The notes beneath the pieces were generated by a model. It made no database searches. It was not told the origin of the DNA and was given only the letters and a program-made list of their open reading frames with translations. 47,127 bases of DNA, taken from the NCBI RefSeq assembly GCF_001428825.1, contig NZ_LMIT01000013.1, positions 441,605-488,731 on the forward strand, written 5' to 3'. This stretch comes from Nocardioides sp. Root240. GTDB lineage: Bacteria > Actinomycetota > Actinomycetes > Propionibacteriales > Nocardioidaceae. A program made the position numbers and the translations under genes. Positions 1 to 7,605 of this stretch are shown piece by piece. How positions within the stretch are numbered: the first letter of the stretch is position 1; each line of letters opens with the position of its first letter.

Positions 1-431
1 CCGACGCCGAGGTCGGTCAGCGCGTTGGCGGCCTTCGAGACCTCGTCCTTGAGTTCGGCGTAGGTGATGTCCCTCGTGTCGACCACCCCGTCGTGAACGG
101 GCTCGCCGACCCAGTGCAGGGCGACCTTGTCGCCGCGGCCGGCCTCGACGTGGCGGTCGACGCAGTTGTAGGCCGCGTTGAGCGTCCCGCCCACGAACCA
201 CTTCGCGAACGGTGCGTTCGACCAGTCCAGCACCTGGTCCCACTTCGTGGCCCAGGTCAGCCGCTCGGCCTGGGTGGCCCAGAAGCCCTCGCGGTCGGCC
301 CTCGCTGCGTCGTAGGCGTCGGCCTTGACGTTCGCGTTCGCGGCGAGCTCGGCCGGCGGCTCGAAGCGCCGGTCCTCCTGAAGGAGGTTGGCCAAGGTCT
401 GCTCGGTCCGGGAGAGAGCAGTGTCGTTCAC
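1..431 (-). CDS. acs: Acetyl-CoA synthetase, AMP-forming (N-terminal part)
   Basis: Partial gene cut by the left edge; about 143 codons are visible. The translation shows the N-terminal cap of acetyl-CoA synthetase (FWATQAERLTW, then WFVGGTLNAAYNCVDRH) followed by the start of the adenylation domain (DITYAELKDEVSKAANAL). The family activates acetate to acetyl-CoA with ATP through acetyl-AMP in the cytosol. I chose the GTG at 429-431 because an AAGG ribosome site lies just upstream and no ATG fits better. It follows the crotonase pair by 23 bp on the same strand, so it is probably co-transcribed. Its link to the alkene pathway upstream is inference: it could recover C2 units. A related acyl-CoA synthetase is possible because the C-terminus is not visible. 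Confidence 0.85.
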   Translation of the reverse strand, partial: MNDTALSRTEQTLANLLQEDRRFEPPAELAANANVKADAYDAARADREGFWATQAERLTWATKWDQVLDWSNAPFAKWFVGGTLNAAYNCVDRHVEAGRGDKVALHWVGEPVHDGVVDTRDITYAELKDEVSKAANALTDLGV

Positions 432-454
432 TGACAACCTTTCGAGGTTGGGTT

Positions 455-1162
455 TCAACGATTCGAGGAGCCCGCGCCCATGGCACGTTCAAGCTCCCTC
501 GTGGCAGCGCCCGCGAGCTTGACCTTGGCTCCGACGAGGTCGCCGATCGGAAGTCTGGTCAGCATCGCCGCCTGCCCCAGGGCAAGGTCCGTGACCTGCG
601 CGCTCGGTACGACGTCCGCGACAATGCCCCACTCCACGGCCTCGCGAGCAGTGAAGTCGCGCCCACTGAGCGCGAGCTCGCGGCCACGCTCGACGCCGAC
701 GACGCGCTCGAGGGCTTCGCGGAGCCGTTGGTCTGGACGTTCGCCCATCGAGCACGTCGCCACGTTGAGCGAGGCATCGTCGGCCATCACCCTGAGGTCA
801 CACGCCAGAGCCAGGGCAAGGCCCTCGCCGGCGCAGCGACCTCGCACTGCTGCGATCACCGGCTGCGGCACCGCTGCCAGCGCATGAACCACCTGCGCGG
901 TCTGCGCCTCGAGCTCGCGGCTGCCCATCACCAGGTCTGCCGCCATCCGCGCGGCGTACTCATCAAGGTCCCGGCCACGACAGAAGTCGTCGCCGTCTCC
1001 CCTGAGCACGACGGCAAGAACCGTGCGGTCCACCGCGACAGCAGCAAGCGAGAGCATCAGCTGCGCCCGGGCGGCGCCATCGAGGTCGGACGGGGAAGCG
1101 GATCGATTGATGGTGATCGTCGCGACTGAGCCGCCGACGGAGGTCACAACCTGTGCGCTCAT
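455..1162 (-). CDS. Enoyl-CoA hydratase/isomerase family protein (degenerate active site)
   Basis: 235-residue crotonase-fold protein. The oxyanion-hole segments are visible as FCRGRDLDEYAA and AVRGRCAGEGLALALACDLR, then the helix region REAVEWGIVADVVP. The two catalytic glutamates of true hydratases are not evident: where the family has FxxPExxLG this protein has a sequence beginning SLNVATCSMGE. It may therefore be a non-hydratase crotonase such as an isomerase, thioesterase or decarboxylase type, or a partner subunit. The ATG at 1160-1162 overlaps the stop of the upstream crotonase (ATGA), indicating translational coupling. A longer in-frame start at 1204 would bury the coding sequence in the neighbour and is less likely. 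The substrate is unknown. Confidence 0.75.
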   Translation of the reverse strand: MSAQVVTSVGGSVATITINRSASPSDLDGAARAQLMLSLAAVAVDRTVLAVVLRGDGDDFCRGRDLDEYAARMAADLVMGSRELEAQTAQVVHALAAVPQPVIAAVRGRCAGEGLALALACDLRVMADDASLNVATCSMGERPDQRLREALERVVGVERGRELALSGRDFTAREAVEWGIVADVVPSAQVTDLALGQAAMLTRLPIGDLVGAKVKLAGAATRELERAMGAGSSNR

Positions 1163-1818
1163 CGTGCGCCCCCACGCATCGACGGGGTGGCCGGAACGGG
1201 CCACACGCTCCGGAGTGACCCCCGTCGACGCGAGGCCAGCGCGCCACGGGAGGGCGACGCAGGCCGTTCGGGTGCGGCACTAGCCGCTTCTTGGGCGAAT
1301 CCGAGCACATCGGAGGTCGGCACGATGCGTGCGTTGACTCCCCACTCCACCAGTGCGCGCGGTTCGACGGCGCCCAGGCCCAGCAGCCGCTGGGCCGCGT
1401 CCGTCCCGACCTCCTCGACAAGAAGGTCACGCGCGGCGCCACGCTTCCCCGCACCCGGCGTCGGGCACAGGATCGCATCGGCAGCGACGAACCTGAGGTC
1501 ACAGGCAAGCGCCAGCGCTAGTCCCGCGCCGATGCAGGCGCGCTGCACTGCAGCCACCATGGGAAGCGGGTGGCGTCGTACGACGTCGATCAGCAGCTCG
1601 ACCTCGAGAAGGTCGTCGCGACCGGCTGCGAAAACGTCGCCGACGCCGGTGATCACGACGGCCTTGGCATCGGTCTCGGCCGCGATCTCGAGAAGCAGGC
1701 CCGCAAGTTCGACAGCGAGCTCCGGTCCGAGCACTCCACGATGCCCTGCCCAGTTCATCACCACCGTGACCACGCCGGAGTCGCGGATCACGACGAAGTT
1801 GCCGTTGTTCGATCTCAT
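1159..1818 (-). CDS. Enoyl-CoA hydratase/isomerase family protein (short, degenerate)
   Basis: 219-residue crotonase-fold protein, shorter than the usual 250-270. The first oxyanion segment (FAAGRDDLLEVELL) and second segment (AVQRACIGAGLALALACDLR) are present. The catalytic loop that normally carries glutamate is replaced (CPTPGAGKRGAAR), and the last 40 residues are rich in Arg, Ser and Pro instead of the family's amphipathic C-terminal helices. A frameshift near the end is possible but not demonstrable here. The start at 1816-1818 has a GGAGG site. It overlaps the next crotonase by four bases, and the pair may work as a heteromer. It lies beyond a hairpin that ends the aldehyde dehydrogenase operon. 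Confidence 0.7.
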   Translation of the reverse strand: MRSNNGNFVVIRDSGVVTVVMNWAGHRGVLGPELAVELAGLLLEIAAETDAKAVVITGVGDVFAAGRDDLLEVELLIDVVRRHPLPMVAAVQRACIGAGLALALACDLRFVAADAILCPTPGAGKRGAARDLLVEEVGTDAAQRLLGLGAVEPRALVEWGVNARIVPTSDVLGFAQEAASAAPERPASPSRGALASRRRGSLRSVWPVPATPSMRGGAR

Positions 1819-1899
1819 GTCCGCCTCCGTTCGTCGGCTGTCGGTCGCGTGAAGAATCAGGGTGCTTCGCGATCGGCAAGGAAAGTGGGAAAGACACAT

Positions 1900-1943
1900 G
1901 CCCGGCACCGACCCGATCGGGTCAGCGGTAGATCGGGCCGGGC
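1900..1943 (-). terminator. GC-rich hairpin after the aldehyde dehydrogenase gene
   Basis: GCCCGG (1900-1905) pairs with CCGGGC (1938-1943), and CCCGATC (1912-1918) pairs with GATCGGG (1931-1937). This gives an interrupted stem 22 bases past the stop of the upstream gene. There is no T tract, so it may only attenuate transcription into the crotonase-acs genes. Confidence 0.5.
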
Positions 1944-1964
1944 ACGCGTCCGTTCAGGGGTGTG

Positions 1965-3395
1965 TCAACGCTTGAGGTTGATCACGCGGATGTTGGTGTA
2001 GGCGAGCAGGCCGTACTTCGAGCCCTCCACACCAACGCCCGACTCCTTGATCCCGCCGAACGGGATCGACGCCGTGACGACCGGGTGCTGGTTGATCCAG
2101 ACCGACCCGGCCTCGAGCCGATCGGCCACCTCGACGGCGCCGTCGGGGTCCGAGGTCCACACGGAGGCACCGAGGCCGAAGGAGGTGCTGTTGGCGCGCT
2201 CAATGGCGTCGTCGAGGTCGGTGTAGGTCAGGATCGGCAGGATGGGGCCGAAGGGCTCCTCGTCCACCAGGGCGACGCCTTCCGACACGTTGCGAACCAG
2301 GGTGAACGGGAACCAGTAGCCGGGTCCCTCGGGCACCTCGCCCTCGAAGAAGAAGTCAGCACCGTTGGCACGCGCGTCGGCAGCGAGACGCTGGACGTGC
2401 GCGAGCTGCGCCGCGTTCTGCATCGGGCCCGCCACCACTCCCTCCTGGGTGCCCGGACCGACGACGACCTTGGCAGCCTCGGCGGCCATGACCTGGCTGT
2501 ACTCCTCGAGCTTGGACTCGGGGACGTAGAGGCGCTTCAGCGCCGCGCAGACCTGGCCCGTGTTGGAGAAGGCGGCCCAGAAGAGGTCCTTGCCGATGAC
2601 CTGCGGGTCGGCGTCTTCGAGCACGATGCCGGCGTCGTTGCCGCCCGCCTCCAGCGTGACCCGCTTCAGAGTGTCCGCGGCCGCCTTCATGATGGCCTTG
2701 CCCGTCGGGACCGAGCCGGTGAAGGCGATCTTGTCGATGTCCGCGTGGGTCGTGAACGCCCTTCCGAGCTCGTCGCCACCGGCCAGCACCTGGAAGACGC
2801 CGGCGGGAAGGGCGTCCTGGAGCAGCTCGCCGAGGCGCAGCGTCGCGACCGGGGTGTACGGCGACGGCTTGAGGATCATGACGTTGCCGGCGACCAGGGC
2901 CGGCACGAGCTTGAACATCGCGGCGAGTACCGGGTAGTTCCAGGCGGTGATCGCACCGACGACGCCGATCGGCTCGTGACGCACCTCGGCGCGACCGGTC
3001 TCGTCGTCCTTAATGACCTCCGGCTCCAGCTCGATCGAGCCGAAGTACTCGACCTGGCGCAGGGAGGCCATGATCTCGCCCTTGGCGTTGCCAAGGGGCT
3101 TGCCCTGCTCGCGCATGACCAGCTCGGCCAGCTCGTCGATGTTGGCCTTGACGACCTCACCGACCTTGCGGATGGCGTCCTGGCGCTCGGTCAGCGACAG
3201 CTTGCCCCAGGTCTTGAAGGCCGCACGCGCCGCAACAACGGCCTCGTCGAGCTGTTCGACGCTCGCGGACGGCACCTCGATGAACGGCTCCCCCGTCGAC
3301 GGGTCGACGACCGCGATCGAGTCGGGCGAGGAAACAGTGGTGCCGTTGATGGTCAGCTGGGGCACCTTGTAGCCCGTAGCGGGAGCGGAGGTCAT
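1965..3395 (-). CDS. aldH: Aldehyde dehydrogenase (NAD(P)+), AldH of the isoprene/styrene type cluster
   Basis: 476-residue aldehyde dehydrogenase superfamily enzyme of normal length. The Rossmann/nucleotide segment includes ITAWNYPV and ILKPSPYTP and the FTGSVPTGK turn. The general base is Glu249 (VTLEAGG) and the catalytic thiol is Cys283 (SNTGQVCAALKR). It oxidises an aldehyde to the acid in the cytosol. In the Rhodococcus isoprene cluster an aldH gene sits beside isoGHIJ and is thought to help oxidise the glutathionyl aldehyde; the same role fits here, or detoxification of phenylacetaldehyde formed by spontaneous epoxide isomerisation (inference). Start chosen at 3393-3395 with a GAAAGG site; an upstream in-frame ATG at 3425 lacks one. 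Last gene of the operon starting at 6898. Confidence 0.9.
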   Translation of the reverse strand: MTSAPATGYKVPQLTINGTTVSSPDSIAVVDPSTGEPFIEVPSASVEQLDEAVVAARAAFKTWGKLSLTERQDAIRKVGEVVKANIDELAELVMREQGKPLGNAKGEIMASLRQVEYFGSIELEPEVIKDDETGRAEVRHEPIGVVGAITAWNYPVLAAMFKLVPALVAGNVMILKPSPYTPVATLRLGELLQDALPAGVFQVLAGGDELGRAFTTHADIDKIAFTGSVPTGKAIMKAAADTLKRVTLEAGGNDAGIVLEDADPQVIGKDLFWAAFSNTGQVCAALKRLYVPESKLEEYSQVMAAEAAKVVVGPGTQEGVVAGPMQNAAQLAHVQRLAADARANGADFFFEGEVPEGPGYWFPFTLVRNVSEGVALVDEEPFGPILPILTYTDLDDAIERANSTSFGLGASVWTSDPDGAVEVADRLEAGSVWINQHPVVTASIPFGGIKESGVGVEGSKYGLLAYTNIRVINLKR

Positions 3396-3442
3396 GGGAC
3401 GCCTTTCACAGTGGATCGTGGACATGGTTCACCGAACCGGGG

Positions 3443-4174
3443 TCATGCCGACGCCGTCGACGGCGTCGGAGCGGGAGTGGGCGCGACTCCGAAGAGCCGC
3501 TGGTACTGCTCGGTCGACAGGCCGGTCGGCATGCCGGAGTTCGCGGGCCGCTCGGCGACCTTCGCCTTGGCAGATGGGCGGCTCGAGATGCGTTGGGACC
3601 AAGCCTCGAGCGCGGGGTAGTCAGCGAGGGCAACGCCATACGCCTTGAGTACCCGAGTCCAGGGGAAACAGGCGAGGTCGGCGATCGAGAGCTCGCTCCC
3701 CACGAGGAACTCGCGACCGTCGGACAGCTGTCGGTCGAGCACCTCGCAGGTCCGCTTGGTCTCGTTGACGAAGCGGGCCGTGCTGTACTCGTCGTCGACG
3801 CCTGCATCGGGTGCGTACGTCGTGAAGTGCGCCGCGTTGCCCGCGGCGGGCCCCTGGTTGGCCACCTGCCAGTACACCCAGCAGGTGGCCTCCCAACGGT
3901 CGGCCGGCCCCTCGGGGAGGAGCCGTCCGGTCTTCTCAGCGAGGTACTGCAGGATCGCGCCCGACTCGAAGATCCTCACCGGCTTTCCACCGGGACCGTC
4001 GTGGTCGACGATGGCCGGGATCTTCGCGTTGGGATTGACCCTCAGGAACTCCTCGCGGAACTGCTCGCCCTCCTTCACCGCGACCCAGTGCACGTCGTAC
4101 GGGAGGCCGAGCTCCTCGAGCGCCATGTGGATCTTGCGCCCGTTCGGCGTGAGGTCGTAGTAGAGGTCGATCAT
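3443..4174 (-). CDS. isoJ: Glutathione S-transferase, Nu/YfcG-like (IsoJ-like)
   Basis: 243-residue GST. The N-terminal thioredoxin fold carries the Nu-class start TPNGRKIHMALEELGLPY, with Asn-Gly replacing the usual Ser/Tyr, the cis-Pro region NAKIPAIVD and the glutathione gamma-Glu site ESGAILQYL. The helical domain follows from about residue 95. Nu-class enzymes often act as disulfide or glutathionyl-thioether reductases. In the isoprene and hybrid styrene pathways the second GST (IsoJ type) is proposed to remove glutathione from the acyl-CoA conjugate; position and class here match that. Ribosome site GAGGA precedes the ATG. It follows the other GST by 8 bp. Confidence 0.88.
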   Translation of the reverse strand: MIDLYYDLTPNGRKIHMALEELGLPYDVHWVAVKEGEQFREEFLRVNPNAKIPAIVDHDGPGGKPVRIFESGAILQYLAEKTGRLLPEGPADRWEATCWVYWQVANQGPAAGNAAHFTTYAPDAGVDDEYSTARFVNETKRTCEVLDRQLSDGREFLVGSELSIADLACFPWTRVLKAYGVALADYPALEAWSQRISSRPSAKAKVAERPANSGMPTGLSTEQYQRLFGVAPTPAPTPSTASA

Positions 4175-4182
4175 GGTTGTCC

Positions 4183-4905
4183 TCAGATTCCGAAGCGGTC
4201 CCGCATGCGGTTCTCGTACGCGACGAGACCGGTCTTGCTGCGGGCGTAGTCACGGCCGGCCCAGTCCCAGGGAGTGGGGTCGGTGATCTGCCGCAGCGTG
4301 GAGTACACGGTGGCGTCGTACGACGTCGCCTGGTCGCCCAGCAGGAACTGCTTGTCGCCGATGAAGGCCTCGATGGCGTCGAGGTCCTCCTTCAGCGAGG
4401 CGAGGACGTCCTCGTCGGGACGCTTGCCGGTGCCCTGCTTGTCCTGCTGGTCGGCGATGCGGTCGCGGAGCGCGTAGAGGAACTCCCGCACCGGCGGCGG
4501 CGGGTTGTCCGTGCCGACCATGAACGGGATGTACTTCTCGAACTCGGCGGGGTAACGCCAGCGCGGCTGGATGATGCCGGTCCAGTAGGTGTACTCCTCG
4601 ACCATCCGCTGGAAGGCCAGGCCCTGGGCGTGCTCGGCGGGGCTCAGCGAAGCGTCGAGCTTGTCGCCGTACTTGTCCTTGAGGTACTGGATGATCCGGG
4701 TCGAGTCGTGGACCTGCGTGCCGTCCTCGTCCACGATCCGCGGCAGTTTCGCGGTCGGCGAGTCCTTGTGCAGCGTCGTCGGGTCCTGCTGCACGAAGGT
4801 GAACGGGATCTCCGCCATCGTCATGTAGTTGGTGACCTTGGTGACGAAGGGGCTGACACAGGCCAGACCCCACGCCGGGCCGTAGCCGTAGAGGGTGATC
4901 GTCAT
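4183..4905 (-). CDS. isoI: Glutathione S-transferase, Fax/metaxin-like (IsoI-like epoxide-conjugating)
   Basis: 240-residue GST-fold protein starting MTITLYGYGPAWGLACVSPF, a pattern I associate with the IsoI-type epoxide:glutathione transferase. The thioredoxin-like half has KLPRIVDEDGTQVHDSTRI (cis-Pro and Asp-Ser glutathione contacts). The helical half carries YTYWTGIIQPRW and ends FLLGDQATSYDATVYSTLRQ, typical of the failed-axon-connections/metaxin group. The proposed job is opening of the alkene epoxide made by StyAB with glutathione in the cytosol. AAGGAG lies 8 bases before the ATG. The gene order SDR, this GST, Nu-class GST equals isoH-isoI-isoJ. Substrate assignment rests on context. 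Confidence 0.87.
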   Translation of the reverse strand: MTITLYGYGPAWGLACVSPFVTKVTNYMTMAEIPFTFVQQDPTTLHKDSPTAKLPRIVDEDGTQVHDSTRIIQYLKDKYGDKLDASLSPAEHAQGLAFQRMVEEYTYWTGIIQPRWRYPAEFEKYIPFMVGTDNPPPPVREFLYALRDRIADQQDKQGTGKRPDEDVLASLKEDLDAIEAFIGDKQFLLGDQATSYDATVYSTLRQITDPTPWDWAGRDYARSKTGLVAYENRMRDRFGI

Positions 4906-4951
4906 TGCTCGTACTCCTTGGAAGCGAAGAGGTGGGAGGGGTGGTTCCAGA

Positions 4952-5650
4952 TCACCAGGGGAGGATGTCGCCGTTGGCGTGCTGGAACTTGCCGCCGGTT
5001 TCGACGGTCAGGGAGTCGAGCACGGAGATCAGGTTCGATGCCGACTGCTCAGGCGTGACCAGGATGCTGGCAGCCCGCTCGCGGTCCTCGGGCGTCATGG
5101 CGTCGAGGAGACCAGTGTTGACCATGCCCGGGTGGAGGGCCTGGACGGCGACGCCGCCCTTCGAGAGGTCGTGGTGCAGGTTGAGAGCGACCATGTTCGC
5201 GGCGGCCTTCGAGATCCGGTAGGCATAGTCGCCCCCGGACGTGTTGTCGTTGAGTGAGCCGACGCGGCTGGTCAGGATGCCGACCTTCGCCCCCTCGACG
5301 AGGAACCCGCGCAGGGCACGGATGACGCGCAGCGGTCCGATCGTGTTGATCTCGAACTGCTTGCGGACGTCGTCGTAGTCGACGGTCTCGATGTCGTCCA
5401 GGAACATCACGCCGGCGACGTGGAACAGCTGGTCGATCTCCACGCCGTCGCTCTCGAGCCGCTTCGCGAGCCGCGCGACGTCGTCCTCCGACGTGACGTT
5501 CACTCCAGACTCGACCGCGATGCCCGCAGCGACGAGGTCACTGCCGTCGCCCATGGTGACGGCGAGGACGTCGTTGCCCGCGGCGTGCAGCTGCTGCGCG
5601 ATGGAGTGAGCGATTCCGCGGTCAGCTCCGATGATGACTTTGGTGGGCAT
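4952..5650 (-). CDS. isoH: Short-chain dehydrogenase, glutathionyl-alcohol type (IsoH-like)
   Basis: 232-residue classical SDR. The NAD site is GADRGIA at residues 8-14, the N-x-x-G-type turn is FHVAG, and the catalytic triad is Ser128 (GILTSRVGS), Tyr144 and Lys148 (YRISK). The C-terminal PGMVNTG motif is present. By family and position it matches IsoH, which oxidises the glutathione-conjugated alcohol to aldehyde and then to acid with NAD+. An AGGGAG site precedes the ATG, which lies 3 bp after the stop of the CoA-transferase gene. An unrelated SDR role cannot be excluded from sequence alone. Confidence 0.88.
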   Translation of the reverse strand: MPTKVIIGADRGIAHSIAQQLHAAGNDVLAVTMGDGSDLVAAGIAVESGVNVTSEDDVARLAKRLESDGVEIDQLFHVAGVMFLDDIETVDYDDVRKQFEINTIGPLRVIRALRGFLVEGAKVGILTSRVGSLNDNTSGGDYAYRISKAAANMVALNLHHDLSKGGVAVQALHPGMVNTGLLDAMTPEDRERAASILVTPEQSASNLISVLDSLTVETGGKFQHANGDILPW

Positions 5651-5653
5651 GTT

Positions 5654-6898
5654 TCAAGCTCCCTGGGTGATCACGTGGGTTTCGTCGTCCGAGGCGGGCA
5701 CTTCGCCCGTCTCGTTTCCGACCACGCCCTCGGCGAGGAGGCGGTCGATGGTGCTGGTGTCGAAGCCGGCCTCGGCCAGGACCTCGACGCTGTGCTGTCC
5801 GAGACCGGGCGCCCCGACGGGCGTCGCCACGGGCGTGTGGGAGAACCGGGCGGCCACTCGCGCCTGCCGGAGCCGGCCGGCGATCGGGTGGTCGGTCTCG
5901 ATGATCGTCCCCGAGGCGATCACCTGCGGGTCCTCGATGACCTCGAACCGTCGGAGGGCCGGGGCGCAGGGCACGTCGTGCTCGGTGAGCAGCTCCAGCC
6001 ACTCCTTGCCGGGCCGTTCGAGCAGGATCTTCTGGATCTCGGCCAGGCGCTCGTTGACGTTGGCGTCGCGCTTGGCCGGGGTGTCGAACCGCTCGTCCTC
6101 GAGCAGGTCGGGGCGCTCGGCTGCCTTGCAGAACGCGGTCCACTCCTTGTTGCTCATGGTCGACACCGTGATGTAGCCGTCGGCGGTCTCGTAGATGAGG
6201 TCGATGAAGCTCGCGGCCTTCTCGGGGGTGACGGGCTTGTCGACGAAGGTGTAGGCGTTCATGTCGCTGGCCCACATGAAGGCGAGCACGCTGTCGAGCA
6301 TCGAGAGCCGGACGTGCTGGCCTTCGCCGGTGGTGGCGCGCGCGACCAGGGCGGAGCAGACCGCCTGCGCGCCCGTGATGGCGGTCAGCTTGTCAGGGAG
6401 AACCGTGCGGATCAGCCGCGGACGGTCCTCGTCCGAGCCGGCCTGGATGGTCGTGAGGCCCGAGACCGCCTGGACGATCGGGTCGTAGGCACGACGCTCG
6501 GAGTACGGGCCGCCCTCGCCGAAACCGCTGATCGACAGGTAGACGAGCTTCGGGTTGATCGCGATCAGGTCGTCGAAGGAGATGCCGAGCCGCTCGACCA
6601 CGCCGGGGCGGAAGTTCTGGACCAGGACGTCGGCGCGACGGACCAGGTCGAACAGGACCTTCTTGCCGTCCTCGGACTTCAGGTCGAGGGTCAGCGATCG
6701 CTTGGATCGGTTGACGTTGAGGAACATCGATGCGAGCCCGCCGGAGCGGTTCGGCAGCGATCGGACGTGGTCGCCGGTGCGCGGCGGCTCGACCTTGATG
6801 ACCTCGGCGCCCTGGTCTCCCAGGATGGAGGCGGCCCAGGGGCCGGACAGCATCGCGGAGAGATCCAGGACGCGGATGCCAGTCAGTGGACCGGTCAT
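5654..6898 (-). CDS. isoG: CaiB/BaiF (class III) CoA-transferase, IsoG-like
   Basis: 414-residue family III CoA-transferase, full length. It starts GIRVLDLSAMLSGPWAASIL with GAEVIKVEPP, has the NRSKRSLTLDL segment, and has the nucleophilic Asp at residue 169 (TVLPDKLTAITG), the position known for formyl-CoA transferase. The family moves CoA between carboxylates without ATP. In the isoprene/styrene glutathione routes it is proposed to activate the glutathionyl carboxylic acid. First gene of a five-gene operon (CoA-transferase, SDR, GST, GST, aldehyde dehydrogenase). GAGG lies 5 bases before the ATG, and a promoter with an operator-like element lies at 6937-6966. Confidence 0.9.
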   Translation of the reverse strand: MTGPLTGIRVLDLSAMLSGPWAASILGDQGAEVIKVEPPRTGDHVRSLPNRSGGLASMFLNVNRSKRSLTLDLKSEDGKKVLFDLVRRADVLVQNFRPGVVERLGISFDDLIAINPKLVYLSISGFGEGGPYSERRAYDPIVQAVSGLTTIQAGSDEDRPRLIRTVLPDKLTAITGAQAVCSALVARATTGEGQHVRLSMLDSVLAFMWASDMNAYTFVDKPVTPEKAASFIDLIYETADGYITVSTMSNKEWTAFCKAAERPDLLEDERFDTPAKRDANVNERLAEIQKILLERPGKEWLELLTEHDVPCAPALRRFEVIEDPQVIASGTIIETDHPIAGRLRQARVAARFSHTPVATPVGAPGLGQHSVEVLAEAGFDTSTIDRLLAEGVVGNETGEVPASDDETHVITQGA

Positions 6899-6936
6899 TC
6901 TTACCTCACTGGGGTGTGACGTCGATTACAAGCATC

Positions 6937-6966
6937 ACCTTAGCGAGATAACTTCTTAGGAGTCAA
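6937..6966 (-). promoter_or_regulatory. Promoter of the CoA-transferase/GST operon with operator
   Basis: On the minus strand, TTGACT (-35, 6961-6966), an 18-bp spacer and TAAGGT (-10, 6937-6942). The spacer begins CCTAAG. The 13-bp imperfect inverted repeat GATAACTTCTTAG (6947-6959) lies between the boxes. The same layout occurs before styA, gshB and the SCP2 genes, so a shared repressor, most simply the adjacent MarR, is inferred. Confidence 0.65.
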
Positions 6967-6990
6967 CTACTTTCTACAAAGAGAAAGGAG

Positions 6991-7548
6991 TCAGTCTGCG
7001 CGTACTGCCCCAGAGGGCTCGAAGTGCAGCAGGAACTTCCTCAGGAGGCCGCGCAGCTGCTCGGTCTCATCCGCGTCGAAGATCTCGCCCAGGAGGTCGT
7101 TCTCGTTGTGCACGACGTCATGGAAGACCGAGTCGATGAGCTTCATTCCCTCGGGCGTGAGCTGGACATCGACCCGTCGACGGTCGTTGACGTCCAGGTG
7201 ACGACTGATCAGTCCCGCCCGCTCGAGCTTGTCGAGGCGCTGCGAGACGCCGCCGGAAGTGATCAGCGAATGCTTCGTCAGCTGACCGGCCGACTGTCGG
7301 TAGGGCTCTCCAGCGCGTCGCAGCATCGCAAGGATGTCGATGGTCGCGCGATCGGTGTCCCAGTCGGACAACCGGTCGTTCCGCACACGGTCGAGGTATC
7401 GGCCCACGCGCCACACGCGCGTGACGACCCCGATCGAGCTCACGTCAATGTCGGGGCGCTCTCGCCGCCAGTCAGCCTCCACCGCGTCCACTCCATCCAC
7501 TCCCGCCCCCGCGCGCCGAACCGGCGCCTTCTTCACCCGATTGCTCAT
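6991..7548 (-). CDS. MarR-family transcriptional regulator
   Basis: 185-residue winged-helix MarR protein. The HTH region runs from about residue 70 to 130 (LTKHSLITSGGVSQRLDKLERAG) with the wing DVNDRRRVDVQLTPEG. Dimerisation helices flank it. It is the only regulator inside the catabolic region, and MarR genes accompany the isoprene clusters, so it is the likely controller of the local promoters, presumably released by a substrate, epoxide or conjugate. The start at 7546-7548 lacks a clear ribosome site and overlaps an operator-like repeat (7546-7565), which suggests a leaderless, self-regulated message. It lies 92 bp upstream of the CoA-transferase operon on the same strand. Confidence 0.92.
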   Translation of the reverse strand: MSNRVKKAPVRRAGAGVDGVDAVEADWRRERPDIDVSSIGVVTRVWRVGRYLDRVRNDRLSDWDTDRATIDILAMLRRAGEPYRQSAGQLTKHSLITSGGVSQRLDKLERAGLISRHLDVNDRRRVDVQLTPEGMKLIDSVFHDVVHNENDLLGEIFDADETEQLRGLLRKFLLHFEPSGAVRAD

Positions 7549-7565
7549 AGCGCTAAGAATCTCAC
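7546..7565. promoter_or_regulatory. Operator-like repeat over the marR start
   Basis: CATAGCGCTAAG covers the start codon and CTAAGAATCTCAC (7553-7565) is a CTAAG-N3-CTYAC variant of the element found in four nearby promoters. Binding here would autoregulate marR. No clear -35/-10 pair was identified. Confidence 0.45.
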
Positions 7566-7605
7566 ATCGCAGTACTTTTTGGTGACATGTCGTCGACCGA
7601 GTTGC

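Noticed and set aside
1962..3620. Long open frame on the plus strand opposite the aldehyde dehydrogenase
   Set aside because: It is the high-GC mirror of a clear aldehyde dehydrogenase on the other strand; its translation is Arg/Gly/Asp/Leu-rich without any domain.
5420..6919. 499-codon plus-strand frame opposite the CoA-transferase and SDR genes
   Set aside because: Shadow of two convincing minus-strand enzymes; spans two genes and has no motif or ribosome site.
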